Assembly (NCBI GenBank): GCA_019918135.1
Contig: WBZZ01001733.1
Coordinates: 186,257-250,256, forward strand
Origin: Paulinella micropora
Lineage: Eukaryota; Cercozoa; Imbricatea; Euglyphida; Paulinellidae
DNA: 64,000 nucleotides
Direction of reading: 5' to 3'
Shown: piece after piece, positions 28,678 through 39,931 of the stretch
Position numbering within the stretch: position 1 is the first letter of the stretch
Layout of the letters: each line of letters opens with the position of its first letter
Translations under genes and position numbers: made by a program
Notes under the pieces: generated by a model
What the model was told of the DNA's origin: nothing
The model's input: only the letters and a program-made list of their open reading frames with translations
Databases searched by the model: none

Positions 28678-31433
28678 TCATTCCACCACCTCGAAACGAT
28701 TACCTTGAGTAGTGTCCGGGTAGGATGAAGTATCGGTCTCCGAGGCAGTGTTGTAGGTCTGAGCTCGACCGAAATTCGGGTTGGAGCTTGCCCACGAGCC
28801 TCCTCCTCCTCTGGGTGGGGGGGCTGGAGCTCGAACAGCTCTCCCCCCATAAGGGGTATATCCCCGACCTCCTCCTCTTCCTCTCTGAGTGGTTCCCTGC
28901 CACCTCGAGGCTCCTCTCCATGTTCCTCCTCCTCGTCCTCCTCCTGCTCCTCCTCCTCGTCCTCCTGCTCCTGCTCCTCGTTCTCCTGCTCCTGCTCCTC
29001 CTCCTCGTCCTCTTTGAGAGGCCTTTAAGTTCTTTTGTCTTTCCCTTTCCTCCTTCTTCTCCTTCATCCTCTTCATGTAGGTAATGATTGCCTCTCGTAA
29101 CTCCTCATCATCACACATATTGGCATACCAGCCTTCGTTCACAGCGGCAATCTGAAGCATATTGAAAAGGCCCGGTTCCTTGCCTTCCGTCCTGCTCAGA
29201 AAATTTGCCCTTGCTGTTGGCTTCTGCCTATCATGATTGAAAGAGCAGTCTCTGTTCTCCATCTGTGCCTTACACTGCAAGCCCGCGAACCACCTCCAAC
29301 ATGCGGTCTTCAGGTCTGGCTCTCTCTGTCTCTTCCAACCGGCAACTCTGTTTGTGTACGTGGCTTGTGCGCCAACAGGTACACCGCCTGCCTGTGCCGT
29401 ATGTGCCTCCGTGGGCGAGTCCATGTTTGAGCATGCACTCATCACTTCTTGAAACAGTGCTGACGGAGCAACGCTTTGAACCGTATTTTCGAACACGTGT
29501 GTCTCGAGGAAGTTCTTGGACTTCACTGAGCTAAACGTCGAGCATTTTTGTATGAGCTGAGTAAGTTTGCTCGGGTTAACTGTGTGTAACGCCGAAAAGA
29601 AATAGAGGATGATCGACTTGCGGCCATAGAATAGCCCATAGGAGGAAACTACCTCCGTAAGGGTCGCCGCCAAGCCAACAGCACTCCTCAAACTCATCGC
29701 CACTGTCTCAAAGATTTCAAATCCTATGAGAGTACCAGTGCAGAGATGCTGGTATCCATGAGATTGAAAATATGAAATGAGTGTGGCCACCGCCAGTTCA
29801 TACTGAGCGTCTAGGCCTGTTGCATTGTTTCTCTTAATCTCCTCCTTCTTTCTCAAAAACTTGTTCTGTGTCAGATCAAATCCCTCCGAGACTAGAGATT
29901 GGTCAAAAACAGTAACAAGGGCCTCGTATTCCTGCGTTTCGTCGCAAGGAAAAGCCTTCATGCAGGCATTGATCTCTTTGAGCTTGCTCAAAAGCGAAGC
30001 ATCAGAGTTTTTGTCTGAGCTCGTCTTGGCATATAGCATGAGACTTGCCACTCCTCCTTTCTTCCCCTTGAAGGCATTTATGATGTTCTGTCTGTCCTTC
30101 TTCTCCGTGTTTGTGACCACCACCGTAGTTGAGCCCGAGGGTGCAGGGGCTGGTGGGGCAGGAGCTGGTGGGGTCAAATATGTCGGAGGGTGTGTCTTTG
30201 CACCACTCACTTTTGCTTTCATTCTTTCCAGTCTCATCGTCTTCTCGAAATCCTCATTCTCTTTCGCCTTCTTCTTCTCAGATATCACCAGCTTTTGAGC
30301 ATGAGTGATAAAGGCCACCAATTCAGAAGCAGATCTGAGAAAATTATATTTCTCCACATATTGGTCAACACCTGCTTTGTTGGCGACCGGTGGTCCGTTA
30401 CTAAGTGATTTAAGGGACAGAGTGATCCTTGGTAGGAATCCATCTCTTCCATGCCTCCTTATGCAGTAACGCACCCATCAACAGTCTGATCTTGGTCAGA
30501 ACTCTGTCAGTCTTCTCTAACTCATCAATCACAGGATGAGTTTCTCCTGCTGCCTTAATGCTTTTTTCCATCTCTGCCTTCCCCTCCTCCACGGCCTTCA
30601 TTTCCATCGTAAAAAAGTGAAATGTACCACTCGAGTTTTTCGAACCCAGATTGGTCTTCATTTTTGTTACATCGACTGCCTCCTGACCAGTCGCGAGGAA
30701 TCTGGCCGTTGCTCTTGGGTTTGTGTACTGGAGCTAACCCTCACATCGTGGGCCGTATGAACGTTCCCAAATCAGGGTTTGAGTGTACACCCCAAAGATA
30801 GCATCGAGTAATTCAAGGTGGGTTTGTGAGTTCCCAAACTTGATATGATGTATCTTCTTTCTCTCTTCTGGATCAGAGACCAGTTTGCCGAGGAGCTGTG
30901 CTGTGTTTGATAATAGGATATAGACATCCTTTTTAGCACGACTTTTCTCTCTTCTTTGATCCTGGGATCCACACATAGGTGTCCTTCTCTACCCCCATCT
31001 TGTTATCAAACTCTTCTTTAGTGAGGTCATAGTGGTCTTGCACCCACTGCTGTTCCTCCACTGTGATCTCCTCTCCATCACTATGAATCAAGTCGATCAT
31101 TTTTCGTCCTCCTCCTCCCGTGTGGGCAGGTGGTAAGGGATTACCATATGCTCCTCCTCCTCCCGTCTCTTCTTGTTCAAATCCTCCTTCATCTTCGTCT
31201 CCTCCATATCTTCCTTCATCCTCCCAGCCCTCTTCTACTCCTCCTACTCCTTCATCTCCTTCTCCTCCTTCATTCAATCCTCCTCCTCCTCCTTCATTCA
31301 ATCCTCCTCCTCCTCCTTCATTCAATCCTCCTCCTCCTCCTTCATTCAATCCTCCTCCTCCTCCTGCTTCTTCTTCTTCTCTTCTTTGATCTGCCTCCGA
31401 GAATTCACTCACTTCGGCGGTCTCTGTCGACAT
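28678..31433 (-). pseudogene. Gypsy copy 1 Gag, frameshifted
   Basis: ATG at 31433 (MSTETAEVSEF) begins with a Gly/Asn/Glu repeat (GGGGGLNE, five times at 31270-31380) and an acidic segment. The frame shifts near 30950, has a stop at 30734, and shifts again near 30440 into an open frame to 28678. The main part is helical and Lys-rich. It ends with a finger of spacing C-x9-C-x8-C-x3-H (CWRWFAGLQCKAQM, DCSFNH), a CCCH-like type, followed by Arg/Gly-rich RGG repeats and a Tyr/Ser tail. CCCH plus RGG would bind the genomic RNA in place of the usual CCHC knuckle. Confidence 0.65.
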
Positions 31434-32219
31434 GATGTCGTAGTAGTGCTCAATAGGAGGACAGTGTCAGCTCCTATGTTTGGTTTTTGTTCGTTTGTGT
31501 TCTGTTCCTCCTTCAGTCGATTGACTAGTGAAGAGAGAAACTAATAGAGAGGGTAGGATAAGATTCCCTGTCCTCTATGAAACACTGTTTGTATGTTTGT
31601 TTTTGTTTGAGAAAAATAGTCTTTGAGACTTTCTCCGATTTCTTGTTCTCCTTACTCAGATTACTTTCTCCTCCTTCTTTTCTATATTGTATCTAGTATG
31701 AGGTACTTGGACCTACACACAGATAGTAATAGAGAAGCTAGAAAAGCTCTCCTTGAGAAGTCGACAGTCGGTCGGATAGGTTCTCAGACCTACCTTTAGA
31801 AAATGATCAGAGAGTTGCAAAAATACTCTGACGTATGTGTGAGATAATGCAGATAAATGCACAAACTAGAAGGGTAGAGTGTTGTGCTCCTGTCCCTATG
31901 CTTGTTTGTGTTTTGTGTGTGTTCCTTCACTCTTCTGTCCACCTCCTTCTTCTTGGTCTCTGTGTGAGAACAGCAAGAACGACAGAGAGTTTGTATCTGA
32001 TGTATCCTTGTGAGCACACAGATACGGATTGGGTTAGAGGGTACGAGACACCTGCTTGAGACCAATCAAATTATTTGTTTTTTGAAAAAGCTATGAGGGA
32101 GCTGTGTTGGAGTATTTGTTTTCGTCTGACGTCCCCGTGTGAGACAGGTCAGTGAAAATTCACTCTGTTGCCTGTGTGGCAAAGCAGAAAGAAATCACCC
32201 TAGTGATGTGGACTCTAAA
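31434..32219 (-). other. Gypsy copy 1 5' leader
   Basis: Untranslated region between the 5' LTR and Gag. I found no convincing tRNA-complementary primer site directly after the LTR (internal sequence begins ATTTAGAGTCC on the minus strand). No gene is seen. Confidence 0.5.
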
Positions 32220-32463
32220 TGTAATGCCCCCAATGATAGCTCGTAAAAAGTCGGTAATACAACCAAACACAGTCCTCAAGAGATGAGAATGATGTCTCGT
32301 TATATTCAAGTTAGCTCAGTGAAGCAGAAAACCAAAACTGCAACAGACCAGGAATAAAATGGCATCAGGTCCAATCAGGACAAATAATACTGAAAAACAA
32401 GCTGGTGCACCTGTCACCAGGAAAAGGTACTTTTTACCTGCTATCCGGGGGGTGATGCCTACA
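32220..32463 (-). repeat. 5' LTR of gypsy copy 1
   Basis: 244 bases, TGTA...TACA ends. It differs from the 3' LTR by eight substitutions and two indels (4 and 6 bases). Confidence 0.9.
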
Positions 32464-32892
32464 GGGTGAGACTTCAAGTGTGTGTTGGGTAGTGTCACAA
32501 GTTGCACTTGAGATGGGGATAGTTTTGCTCTTTATTCTCGCGTCGGGTTGTGTGCTTGCTGAGATGTCCTAGGCCTTAATTAAGGGGGAGCATTGGGAAA
32601 GTTAATTAGATTCTAGTCCACTACATTATAACCGTATAGTCACGGTAGCTTCACTCTCCTATGTACTTAATAATTAGTAATTATTTCCGAGTCTGTATTA
32701 CCATATTTTCTGGTATTAATACTGGTGGCAAATTGCCTTTATGTTCATATATTACCAATTTGGTGAGGTAGGTTTCCTTTTTGGTTCTTTTGAATCTCAG
32801 TGAAGTCTCAGTAAAATGGTGGTAGACAACTAGAATCACGGAGCCTCCGGTTAACAGGCTAGTTTCCCTACCCGGACCTTCATTTTACCCAA
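32464..32892 (+). mobile_element. Copia E, right part with 3' LTR
   Basis: Starts with the second GGGT copy and continues element E from 3971. A polypurine tract AAGGGGGAG at 32582-32590 precedes the LTR. Confidence 0.55.
32593..32892 (+). repeat. Probable 3' LTR of copia E
   Basis: About 300 bases with inverted ends TTGGG...CCCAA, preceded by a polypurine tract. The partner LTR would lie left of the window, so identity rests on the ends and the tract alone. The termini are not the usual TG...CA. Confidence 0.45.
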
Positions 32893-32896
32893 CGTG

Positions 32897-33513
32897 AGAA
32901 TATTAATCCGTAACCGATATTATATTCACTGATGAGGACAACATATCAGGTGTTTACAAGGAAAATCCTTAACCGTCATAACAGCCATTTATACCGTTAT
33001 TTACGGACTCAATTGGAAATTACCAATATGTTACGAACACAGTTGGCAATTACCAATATCATTTATATCAGTGTCACTTTATTAGTTTCTCCACTAATAT
33101 CGTCTCTGACCCATAGTTGTTTCGACATTTACGATGCCGTGGGAGCACGTGTTTATAAAGGTACAATTTACGGACTCAATTGGCAATTACCAATATGTTA
33201 CGAACACAGTTGGCAATTACCAATATCATTTATATCAGTGTCACTTTATATGTTATTAGTTTCTCCACTAATATCGTCTCTGACCCATAGTTGTTTCGAC
33301 ATTTACGATGCAGTGGGAGCACGTGTTTAAAGGTACAAACTGTTCAGAGCGCGCACTATCTTACCCGTATTTCCATACAGACTTCAGCTAGGCACGCAGC
33401 CAGACACGCTACTATCATTCTCATTAAAGTATTTTACCGATTTCTTCAAAATCATTCTAATGACTAAGTATATGTTTTACTCGGCGTAAATGCCGTGTCG
33501 ATAAGTAATAACA
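32897..33513 (+). repeat. 5' LTR of element D, truncated
   Basis: Homology to the right LTR begins at AGAATATTAATCC. Internally, a block of about 180 bases (about 32998-33170) is tandemly duplicated at about 33171-33330; the right LTR has it once. Confidence 0.75.
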
Positions 33514-33524
33514 GGTTATGAGCC
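33514..33524 (+). promoter_or_regulatory. Primer-binding site GGTTATGAGCC (half-tRNA-iMet type)
   Basis: It is complementary to the anticodon arm of initiator tRNA-Met (GGCTCATAACC). Copia of Drosophila and yeast Ty5 are known to prime from this internal region instead of the tRNA 3' end. It abuts the LTR. Confidence 0.65.
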
Positions 33525-35547
33525 AGTCGCCGAACTGACGTGGACAAGGCAGAATCCTTCAACCACACCGACCGTAGAAGCAACGAAGAAGTCAACGTAC
33601 AACGACAGCGGGGAAGGGGTGAGCTCACTGGAGCTCAACAGACCGCGTAAGCTACTGTTTCTGTACAATTCAACCAGAGTTCTAACCAGACACTGGCCAG
33701 TGGCACACGAAGTGCAACAATTTATTTCCGTCCGTAGTATTTCCGTCCGTAGTAATTCCGTCCGCAGTATTTCCGTCCGTCCGAAACAACGACAACAACG
33801 ACAGCAACAACGAGGGGTGGTGAGTTCCAACGACCGGAACAACAGACCGCAGAAGCTACTATCTTATTGTTAATGAACTGGAGCAACGTCAAGCCGACGT
33901 CTACCACCGAATCAACGAATTATATATCACTGCTACCTTACTGCAACTGTACCGTATGGCCATGGGAGCAACTCTACGACGACCAACGCCCCCTACTGCT
34001 CAAAGACGATCAACTCCTCTAAGCAGTGCTGACGTCGCCTCCCGAAGAATCCTTTCATCAAACACATTCTTCATCATTGCTCTTCACCTACTTTCCTCCC
34101 CGAATCATCTGGGACCCTGGGACACCTATCAAGCTACCTGCAACTGGCCTGGCGACGTCTCTCTTTTGGCCTTCGTTTTAGTGTGTTTTCGTCATAAACA
34201 CACACAAAAAGGGGAAATCTCGCCTCTATTGTTCCCTTTCTCTCTTTGCTCTCCACTCTTTCTGCTTTCCCTTGCAGATGAGAGCAATCTCGCCCTTGGC
34301 CTTCAACTTGACGCGGCCGTGCTCTCTTCGGCCTTCTGTTCCTGCGCAACTACTACTTCCTCTTCCTCTCCCCCCATCATCAGCTAAGTCCCCTTTCAGA
34401 TCATTACAACATTCATTCTCCCTTCTTACTATCTCTAATTATAACTCTCTCTAACACCATCCTTCTCAAGCTTATCATTTATTTTATATATTCTTGTCTA
34501 CATACACCACCAACTTACTTGTCTTTCTTATCCCTTATTGACCCTACCTCTCTGTCTTACCCTTACTTTACGCAACTACCCCTTGATTCTAGACACGTCG
34601 CGACCAGACTTCAACGTGAGAATTATGATAAGCAGAATAGGCAACTATAAATTCAGGACAAAGAAACACAGAACGACAAGACAAAGCAAGAAGCAAAGAC
34701 AGAATTAGCAAAAGCATAATAGGAGACACAATAACAATAGAATAAGAAACAGAAAGACTCAGAAACAAAGAAAGAATAGATTGAACAGACAGATATAAAA
34801 TCATCAGACACAGACATACAGACCATCTCCAACAACATTCATCCATCTTATCCCATTTTCACACACACACCACACAATTTGTTCCCATGCATTTAGACAG
34901 ATATTTCACAACTCTCAAATGCATTTCCACACATACAAACACATTCATTGCTTGGTATTCCTTGTGTAAACATGCCTTTTCAAAAAGTTCGCGTGAAAAT
35001 GACTGTGTGTTGTCCATATCACAGTGCATATCATGTTTCGTATACATAGCGCCCTCACTACACCTTCTTGATTGTGCATACATTGTCAACAACACAGACA
35101 CAAGTACTGACACAACATCCACATTGTATGATAATTTGTTCTTCATACATCATGCATTGTACATCACTCCACAAACAGAAAAGACACACACAAAGCATGA
35201 ACAACATACATACATAGGTGCTTAGTATAGTACATACAAAGAGATCATATGAAATAAAAGTAATTGTATGTAGTAAAAATAGTGTTAAAGTGAAGATAAT
35301 AATAAATTATTAGTAACTCTAATAATAATAACATAACATTACATTATATTACAATAAAATAGCAGACAGACAGACAGACCAGCACAAGCAGGCAGACAGA
35401 CAGACAGACAGAAGGACATGTAATGGAAATAAATAAATAATAAAGAATAAGTAAATAATAGAAATAAGAAGACAGCACTACGCAATATGAATAAGCATAG
35501 CCCAAAAGTACATTGGAAGCATAACAACAACAATTAAACTCACATTA
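33525..35547. other. Interior of element D, no recognised gene
   Basis: Short frames exist (for example 33956-34387) but show no retroelement or other domain. Contains reiterated TCCGTCCGTAG units at 33727-33780. Confidence 0.5.
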
Positions 35548-35794
35548 TACGAAAGAAGAAGAAGAAGAAGGAGAAGAAGAAGAAGAAAAAAAAAAGAAGA
35601 AGAAGAAGATAAGAAGAAGAAGAAGAAGAAGCTGAAGAAGAAGAAGAAGAAGAAGCTGAAGAAGAAGAAGAAGAACAAGAAGAAGAAGCTGAAGAAGAAG
35701 CTGAAGACGAAGAAGAAGAAAAAGAAGAAAAAGAAGAAGAAGAAGAAGAAAAAAAGGAAGGTGAAAGAAAGAAGAAAGAAAGAAAGAAGAACTC
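35548..35794. repeat. GAA/AAG microsatellite
   Basis: About 245 bases of (GAA)n with interruptions such as GCTGAAGAA. A strong purine/pyrimidine asymmetric tract. Confidence 0.9.
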
Positions 35795-35945
35795 TCTTTC
35801 TATCTATCTCTTTCTATCTATCTCTTTCTATCTATCTCTTTCTATCTATCTCTCTATCTCTTTCTATCTCTCTCTCTATCTCTTTCTATCTATCTCTTTC
35901 TATCTATCTCTATCTATCTCTTTCTATCTACCCCGTCTATCTCTT
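35795..35945. repeat. TCTATCTATCTCTT microsatellite
   Basis: A pyrimidine-rich repeat directly after the GAA tract, about 150 bases. Confidence 0.85.
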
Positions 35946-36802
35946 TTCATCTATCTTTCTCTATCCATGCCTATATATATCTGACTATCCCATTCTATAT
36001 ATCTCCAATATTTCTTTCTCTCTAATTTTTTCTCTATATCTCTTTTCTCTCAACACATTTCTGTTGCCTTCCACCATTAAGCTATTGACAACCGTCAGCC
36101 CCCTTTCCTCCTTCCTCCCTCATTCCACAAACAATTTAAACAATTGCACCCAGTGAAGCCCCCGAACCGATTGGCCCACTCCGCAACTGCCTTGGACCAA
36201 CCAGACCCTTGGCCCGTGCTTCCGGCCCCACCAGTACCGTCCCATCCTTTCTCAGCTCAACACGGTTTTTTTTGGGGCGAGTCCTTCGAATTTCTATCCT
36301 TGCGCTCTTCGGCTCCAGATGTGCAACTTCCTTACCGGCGGGCCAAGTGCAAGACTTCACCCAACCGCGCTGCCGCCACCGGCGAGCAAAGACACTCATT
36401 TGTTGCGACACTTAATAATTTCCCCGTTTTGCTCAATCGAGATACAATCTGTTTTGCACGTGGCCACTTTAAAACCACGTGCATAAGTGCATTGTAACTC
36501 GAAAATCATTCTTTAACTCCTTCCAGATAAGATATTATTTTTTTTACCGTAATCATTCTTAAATCATTACGAGTACAAATCATAATATTCACATAATATT
36601 CATATATTATTACCTGTGTCATAACAGTATTACTATCTTTCGATTGTTATATCGTTACCATTCAGATGATAATTATTTCCGTTATATGCGATAGCTTCCC
36701 CTTAAGTTTTCTTTACGACGCAACTTGCTAATCGACCAAAACATATGCTTGTTTTACCTCTGCGCATGCGTCGAATCATATATTTCTCACCAGATATATC
36801 GT
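35946..36802. other. Interior of element D after the microsatellites
   Basis: No gene is seen. It becomes AT-rich towards the polypurine tract. Confidence 0.5.
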
Positions 36803-36812
36803 CCGGGGGGAG
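36803..36812 (+). promoter_or_regulatory. Polypurine tract of element D
   Basis: CCGGGGGGAG immediately before the right LTR start TGTTATT. Confidence 0.65.
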
Positions 36813-37601
36813 TGTTATTCTTTATATTTCATAATATAATTATCTGGAATATATTTAGAATATTAATCCGTAACCGATATTATATTCACCGATGAGGACA
36901 ACATATCCGGTGTTTACACGGAAAATCCTTAACAGTCATAACAGTCATTTATACCGTTATTTACGGACTCAATTGGCAATTACCAATATGTTACGAACAC
37001 AGTTGGCGATTACCAATATAATTTATATCAGTGTCACTTTATATGTTATTAGTTTCTCCACTAATATCGTCTCTGACCCATAGTTGTTTCGACATTTACG
37101 ATGCCGTGGGAGCACGTGTTTATAAAGGTACAAACTGTTCAGAGTGCTCCCTATCTTACCCGTATTTCCATACAGACTTCAGCTAGGCACGCAGCCAGAC
37201 AGACACGCGTCCAGACACGCTACTATTACTGACGACATTCAAGAGAAAAAAAAATAGTTTTTCGATTTTGGTTGGAATTTTAATTTTGGTTGGAAATTTG
37301 AATTTTTCAAATTAACGGCTATATTCGTCCGCAAAATATCGTAAATTTTCGCGAAATGTTACCGTTAAATTGGAAAATTTGAATTTTTGACACAAAAATG
37401 AAAAACTGACACAAAATTAAAATTCCAACCAAAATCTAAAAACTATTATTTTTTTCTCTTGAATGTCGTCAGTAATATCAGTTTCTTGTGTCTTGTTTCA
37501 TTCTCATTAAAGTATTTTACCGATTTCTTCAAGTCATTCTAATGACTAAGTATATGTTTTACTCGGCGCCGTAGTAAATGCAGTGTCGATAAGTAATAAC
37601 A
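36813..37601 (+). repeat. 3' LTR of element D, carrying a MITE
   Basis: 789 bases including the 244-base MITE. Ends TGTTATT and AATAACA are perfect inverted repeats. Confidence 0.8.
37229..37472. mobile_element. Tc1/mariner-like MITE
   Basis: 244 bases, AT-rich, with long inverted ends (CTGACGACATTCAAGAG and its complement, extending about 60 bases with few mismatches). Flanked by TA on both sides (37227-37228, 37473-37474), the mariner target duplication. Absent from the left LTR. No transposase is encoded. Confidence 0.85.
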
Positions 37602-37737
37602 GAATGTGACGTTGTAATCCCAGTTATGGTATTGGGAGGCAGCCTTCCTCATTGGCAAATTGAAGCATGAGTTCCCTTAAGTACTCAGCTTCTCTTTGCT
37701 TCCTCTCTTCTCTATGATTCTTCTGCGTCGTCTTCCA

Positions 37738-38971
37738 TTAGACCGCACCAACAGTCATCGTCTTCAGTGACGTCTTGTGTGATCTCTCCCTCAATGTGTT
37801 CTTCGATCTCTTCCGCGAAGTGCACCCGGTTCCGGATAGGCGAACGGCCTCTGTCGTTTTGGCTACGTCGAGGGGGGCCGGGACTACGGGAATGTTGGAG
37901 CCTTCGGGACCGGTGAGGGCTCTGAGAACGGTGAGGGCTTTAGAACGTGAACGACTACGTGCGTTGCAGTAAATTTCGCGTCGGATCGGGAACTTGAAAT
38001 CGTAGGGTCGGTGCCAAAGGAAATTGAACGCAAGACTTTTGGGGTGACGGCAAAGGCACGCATTTGTTTTGACCATCTCTAACCTTATTGGGACCGCGGC
38101 AGCTGTGACACTTTACAGCTTTTCTCTCTCGGGTGTCGCGGGCATAGAACAAAGGTGCCTTTTTATCCTCTGAGATGGAAAGATGTCCTAAGTTCTCTGA
38201 TAGCTTGTCGGCTTGCGTCAAGGATTTGACGTAACTACAAAGCTCTCTAAAGGTTGGTCTGTCTACGTCATTGACTGGAATATAATAACGCTGGGCAACT
38301 TTTGAACCGATAGTTGTGTGTTTGGCGTTGTTGAGCTTCAAGATGAGCTCGTTACATTTATAACCTTCGTCAAAGTGTTGTGTGAGTGCGATTCTTTCAA
38401 GTCTTCATTTGAACAGATTTATCCATCTCTCTATGTCAGTGTTCGGGGTTAATTGATCAGCCACATGTTGTGCTTGCAGCTGGGCAGTGCTGAGTGTGCC
38501 CATTTGACCAAATTTAGCAATTAGGGCAGACCACATCTCGTGTGGCTCCCTTCCGGCAGATCGGATAGCAACCATTGCAGGGTGACCAGTCACAGCTTCA
38601 GCTATTATCGATCGTGTCTTCACAGTCAGTTTTATGCGTGTCAGTGGGTCGAAGCAGTTTTGCAGTTGTTCAAAGGTTGGGTTAGCAGGAATACCAAAGA
38701 CAGCGAGACGCATGTCAGCAAAGGGGTCCACCGCAGGTGGAGCAGCGGCAGCTTCAGGAGTGATGATTAACTTCAGCTCCGCAGTAGTCAGAGGCGAGTT
38801 GGGGTCGCGCAGAAATATCAGGAACCTTGGGTCCACGCCTTCGCAGAATTGCAGAGTACTCCAGCGAAAGTTGTCGAACTCGTACGCATGTTCGATGCTT
38901 CTCGTTGCTTGAGCTGGAAGGCGAGGAACTTTAAGCGTAAGCTTAGTGATGGCTGGCTCATGACCTGCCAT
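37738..38971 (-). pseudogene. Copia-type Gag, element C remnant
   Basis: ATG at 38971 (MAGHEPAITKLTLK) begins a Gag with a conserved helical core of the copia/UBN2 kind (MWSALIAKFGQMGTLSTAQL, ERWINLF). The stop at 38405 is followed by another frame (VDRPTFRELCSYVKSL) and a cysteine motif CHSC near 38100, with CLC continuing in a third frame. Protease and later domains are missing: sequence ends before 37601, where element D starts. It is probably the 5' part of a minus-strand element cut by D or by deletion. Confidence 0.6.
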
Positions 38972-39728
38972 GACTTAGTTTTACTTAAATAATTAAAAGG
39001 GCAGATCCGTGAACTAGATGTCAGAAACTTCAGATTGACTTGAATACCTGAAACAGAGATTTATTCAATTATAATGAGAACGACAAGGTGTAGTAACCGA
39101 TCTCTAAACTGACCCCGTGCCTGTTTGGGAGCGTACTTGTAATATATGTCTATTGCCTATACGAAGTTGGGGACGAACTGTTAGGTAAGACATATGATTA
39201 GACAAAAGGTACAAGGGATGTCAGTTTAGGGATGTGAAGTCGTTGGACTAATCACACCGGTTAATACGTTGAAAGTAGTTTTTAGTATATTGGAAATTGA
39301 ATATGAAAAGTGGCAAAATACTGGTAATGATATGGGAAACATTATTCAGAGTTGATATTTCATAAAAGTGTAGACTGGAATATATTATCGTTAGGCCGGA
39401 CAACGGGCATTGGCTGATGTTTGCCTTCGTTGTTTTTGGCTTCCGCGGCTAGTCTCCCACATTTTCCCACCATCTTTGATCCTTATTTATGAACGATAAG
39501 TGAAGAAGATTGGGTCATTGGCGAAGTTGTTGGAATTGGTTGAGTAAAAGGATAGGCATCAATAAATATATTCTTTTATAACCAACACTGTAAAACGACG
39601 CCGGCCGGCGGTGACTCACCTAAAACGGAGACAGGTAGCGAACGATGCGTTTAAAACACAGTGCTGCCTAAGCTTCCCTTTTTTGTGTGCCAGTTTTGGA
39701 ATGGCATCAACCCTTTTTGACAGTCGCC
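38972..39728. other. Region upstream of the element C gag
   Basis: AT-rich with no gene. A segment from TGAAACAG (about 39050) to ACCAACA (about 39587) could be the LTR of element C by its TG...CA ends, but no partner copy is present to confirm it. Confidence 0.35.
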
Positions 39729-39924
39729 TGTTTGACTACTGTTATTAATAAAGCAATCTATGATAGCTACTACACTCTCAACACACTACAACAACGTTAA
39801 TGGGAAAAGGCGCCAACAGACTCACCACGTAACTTGACTGGCCGGATCATAAGTAATGGCTCTAACGACACCGTTACTCCGATACGGCCGGTCCATAACT
39901 ATTAATTAATTATTAGTTCCAACA
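39729..39924 (-). repeat. 3' LTR of copia A
   Basis: 196 bases, plus-strand ends TGTTTGAC...TTCCAACA. The first part matches 57695-57777. Confidence 0.7.
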
Positions 39925-39931
39925 CTCCCCC
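39925..39931 (-). promoter_or_regulatory. Polypurine tract of copia A
   Basis: Minus strand reads GGGGGAG directly before the LTR start TGTTGG. Confidence 0.6.

Larger units (their letters stand above)
3972..32463 (-). mobile_element. Ty3/gypsy retrotransposon copy 1, complete ends, interrupted by a 17.3-kb island
   Basis: LTRs of 234 and 244 bases (3972-4205 and 32220-32463) begin TGTAATG and end CCTACA on the plus strand. A 4-base direct repeat GGGT flanks the element (3968-3971 and 32464-32467). Read on the minus strand the order is leader, Gag, protease, RT, RNase H, integrase, a long C-terminal extension, polypurine tract and LTR: gypsy order. The island 9351-26683 lies within the RT region; without it the element is about 11.2 kb. 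The LTRs differ by eight substitutions and two short indels by eye, so insertion is not recent. Coding lesions include an 11-base deletion in RT, an 8-base deletion before RNase H, a stop at 27961-27963 and gag frameshifts. Confidence 0.9.
32897..37601 (+). mobile_element. Non-autonomous LTR element D (LARD-like)
   Basis: The two direct repeats 32897-33513 and 36813-37601 are LTRs. The right one is complete, with ends TGTTATT...AATAACA, and the left lacks its first ~55 bases. A primer site GGTTATGAGCC follows the left LTR directly and a polypurine tract precedes the right one. The 3.3-kb interior encodes no Gag, protease, RT or integrase and contains two large microsatellites. It would need proteins of an autonomous copia relative to move. 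Confidence 0.75.

Noticed and set aside
35548-35794. Possible Glu/Lys-rich or Phe-rich gene
   Set aside because: It is a GAA microsatellite; the frames arise from the repeat.
38972-39728. Definite LTR for element C
   Set aside because: TG...CA ends can be proposed, but without a second copy or target duplication the boundaries are guesswork.
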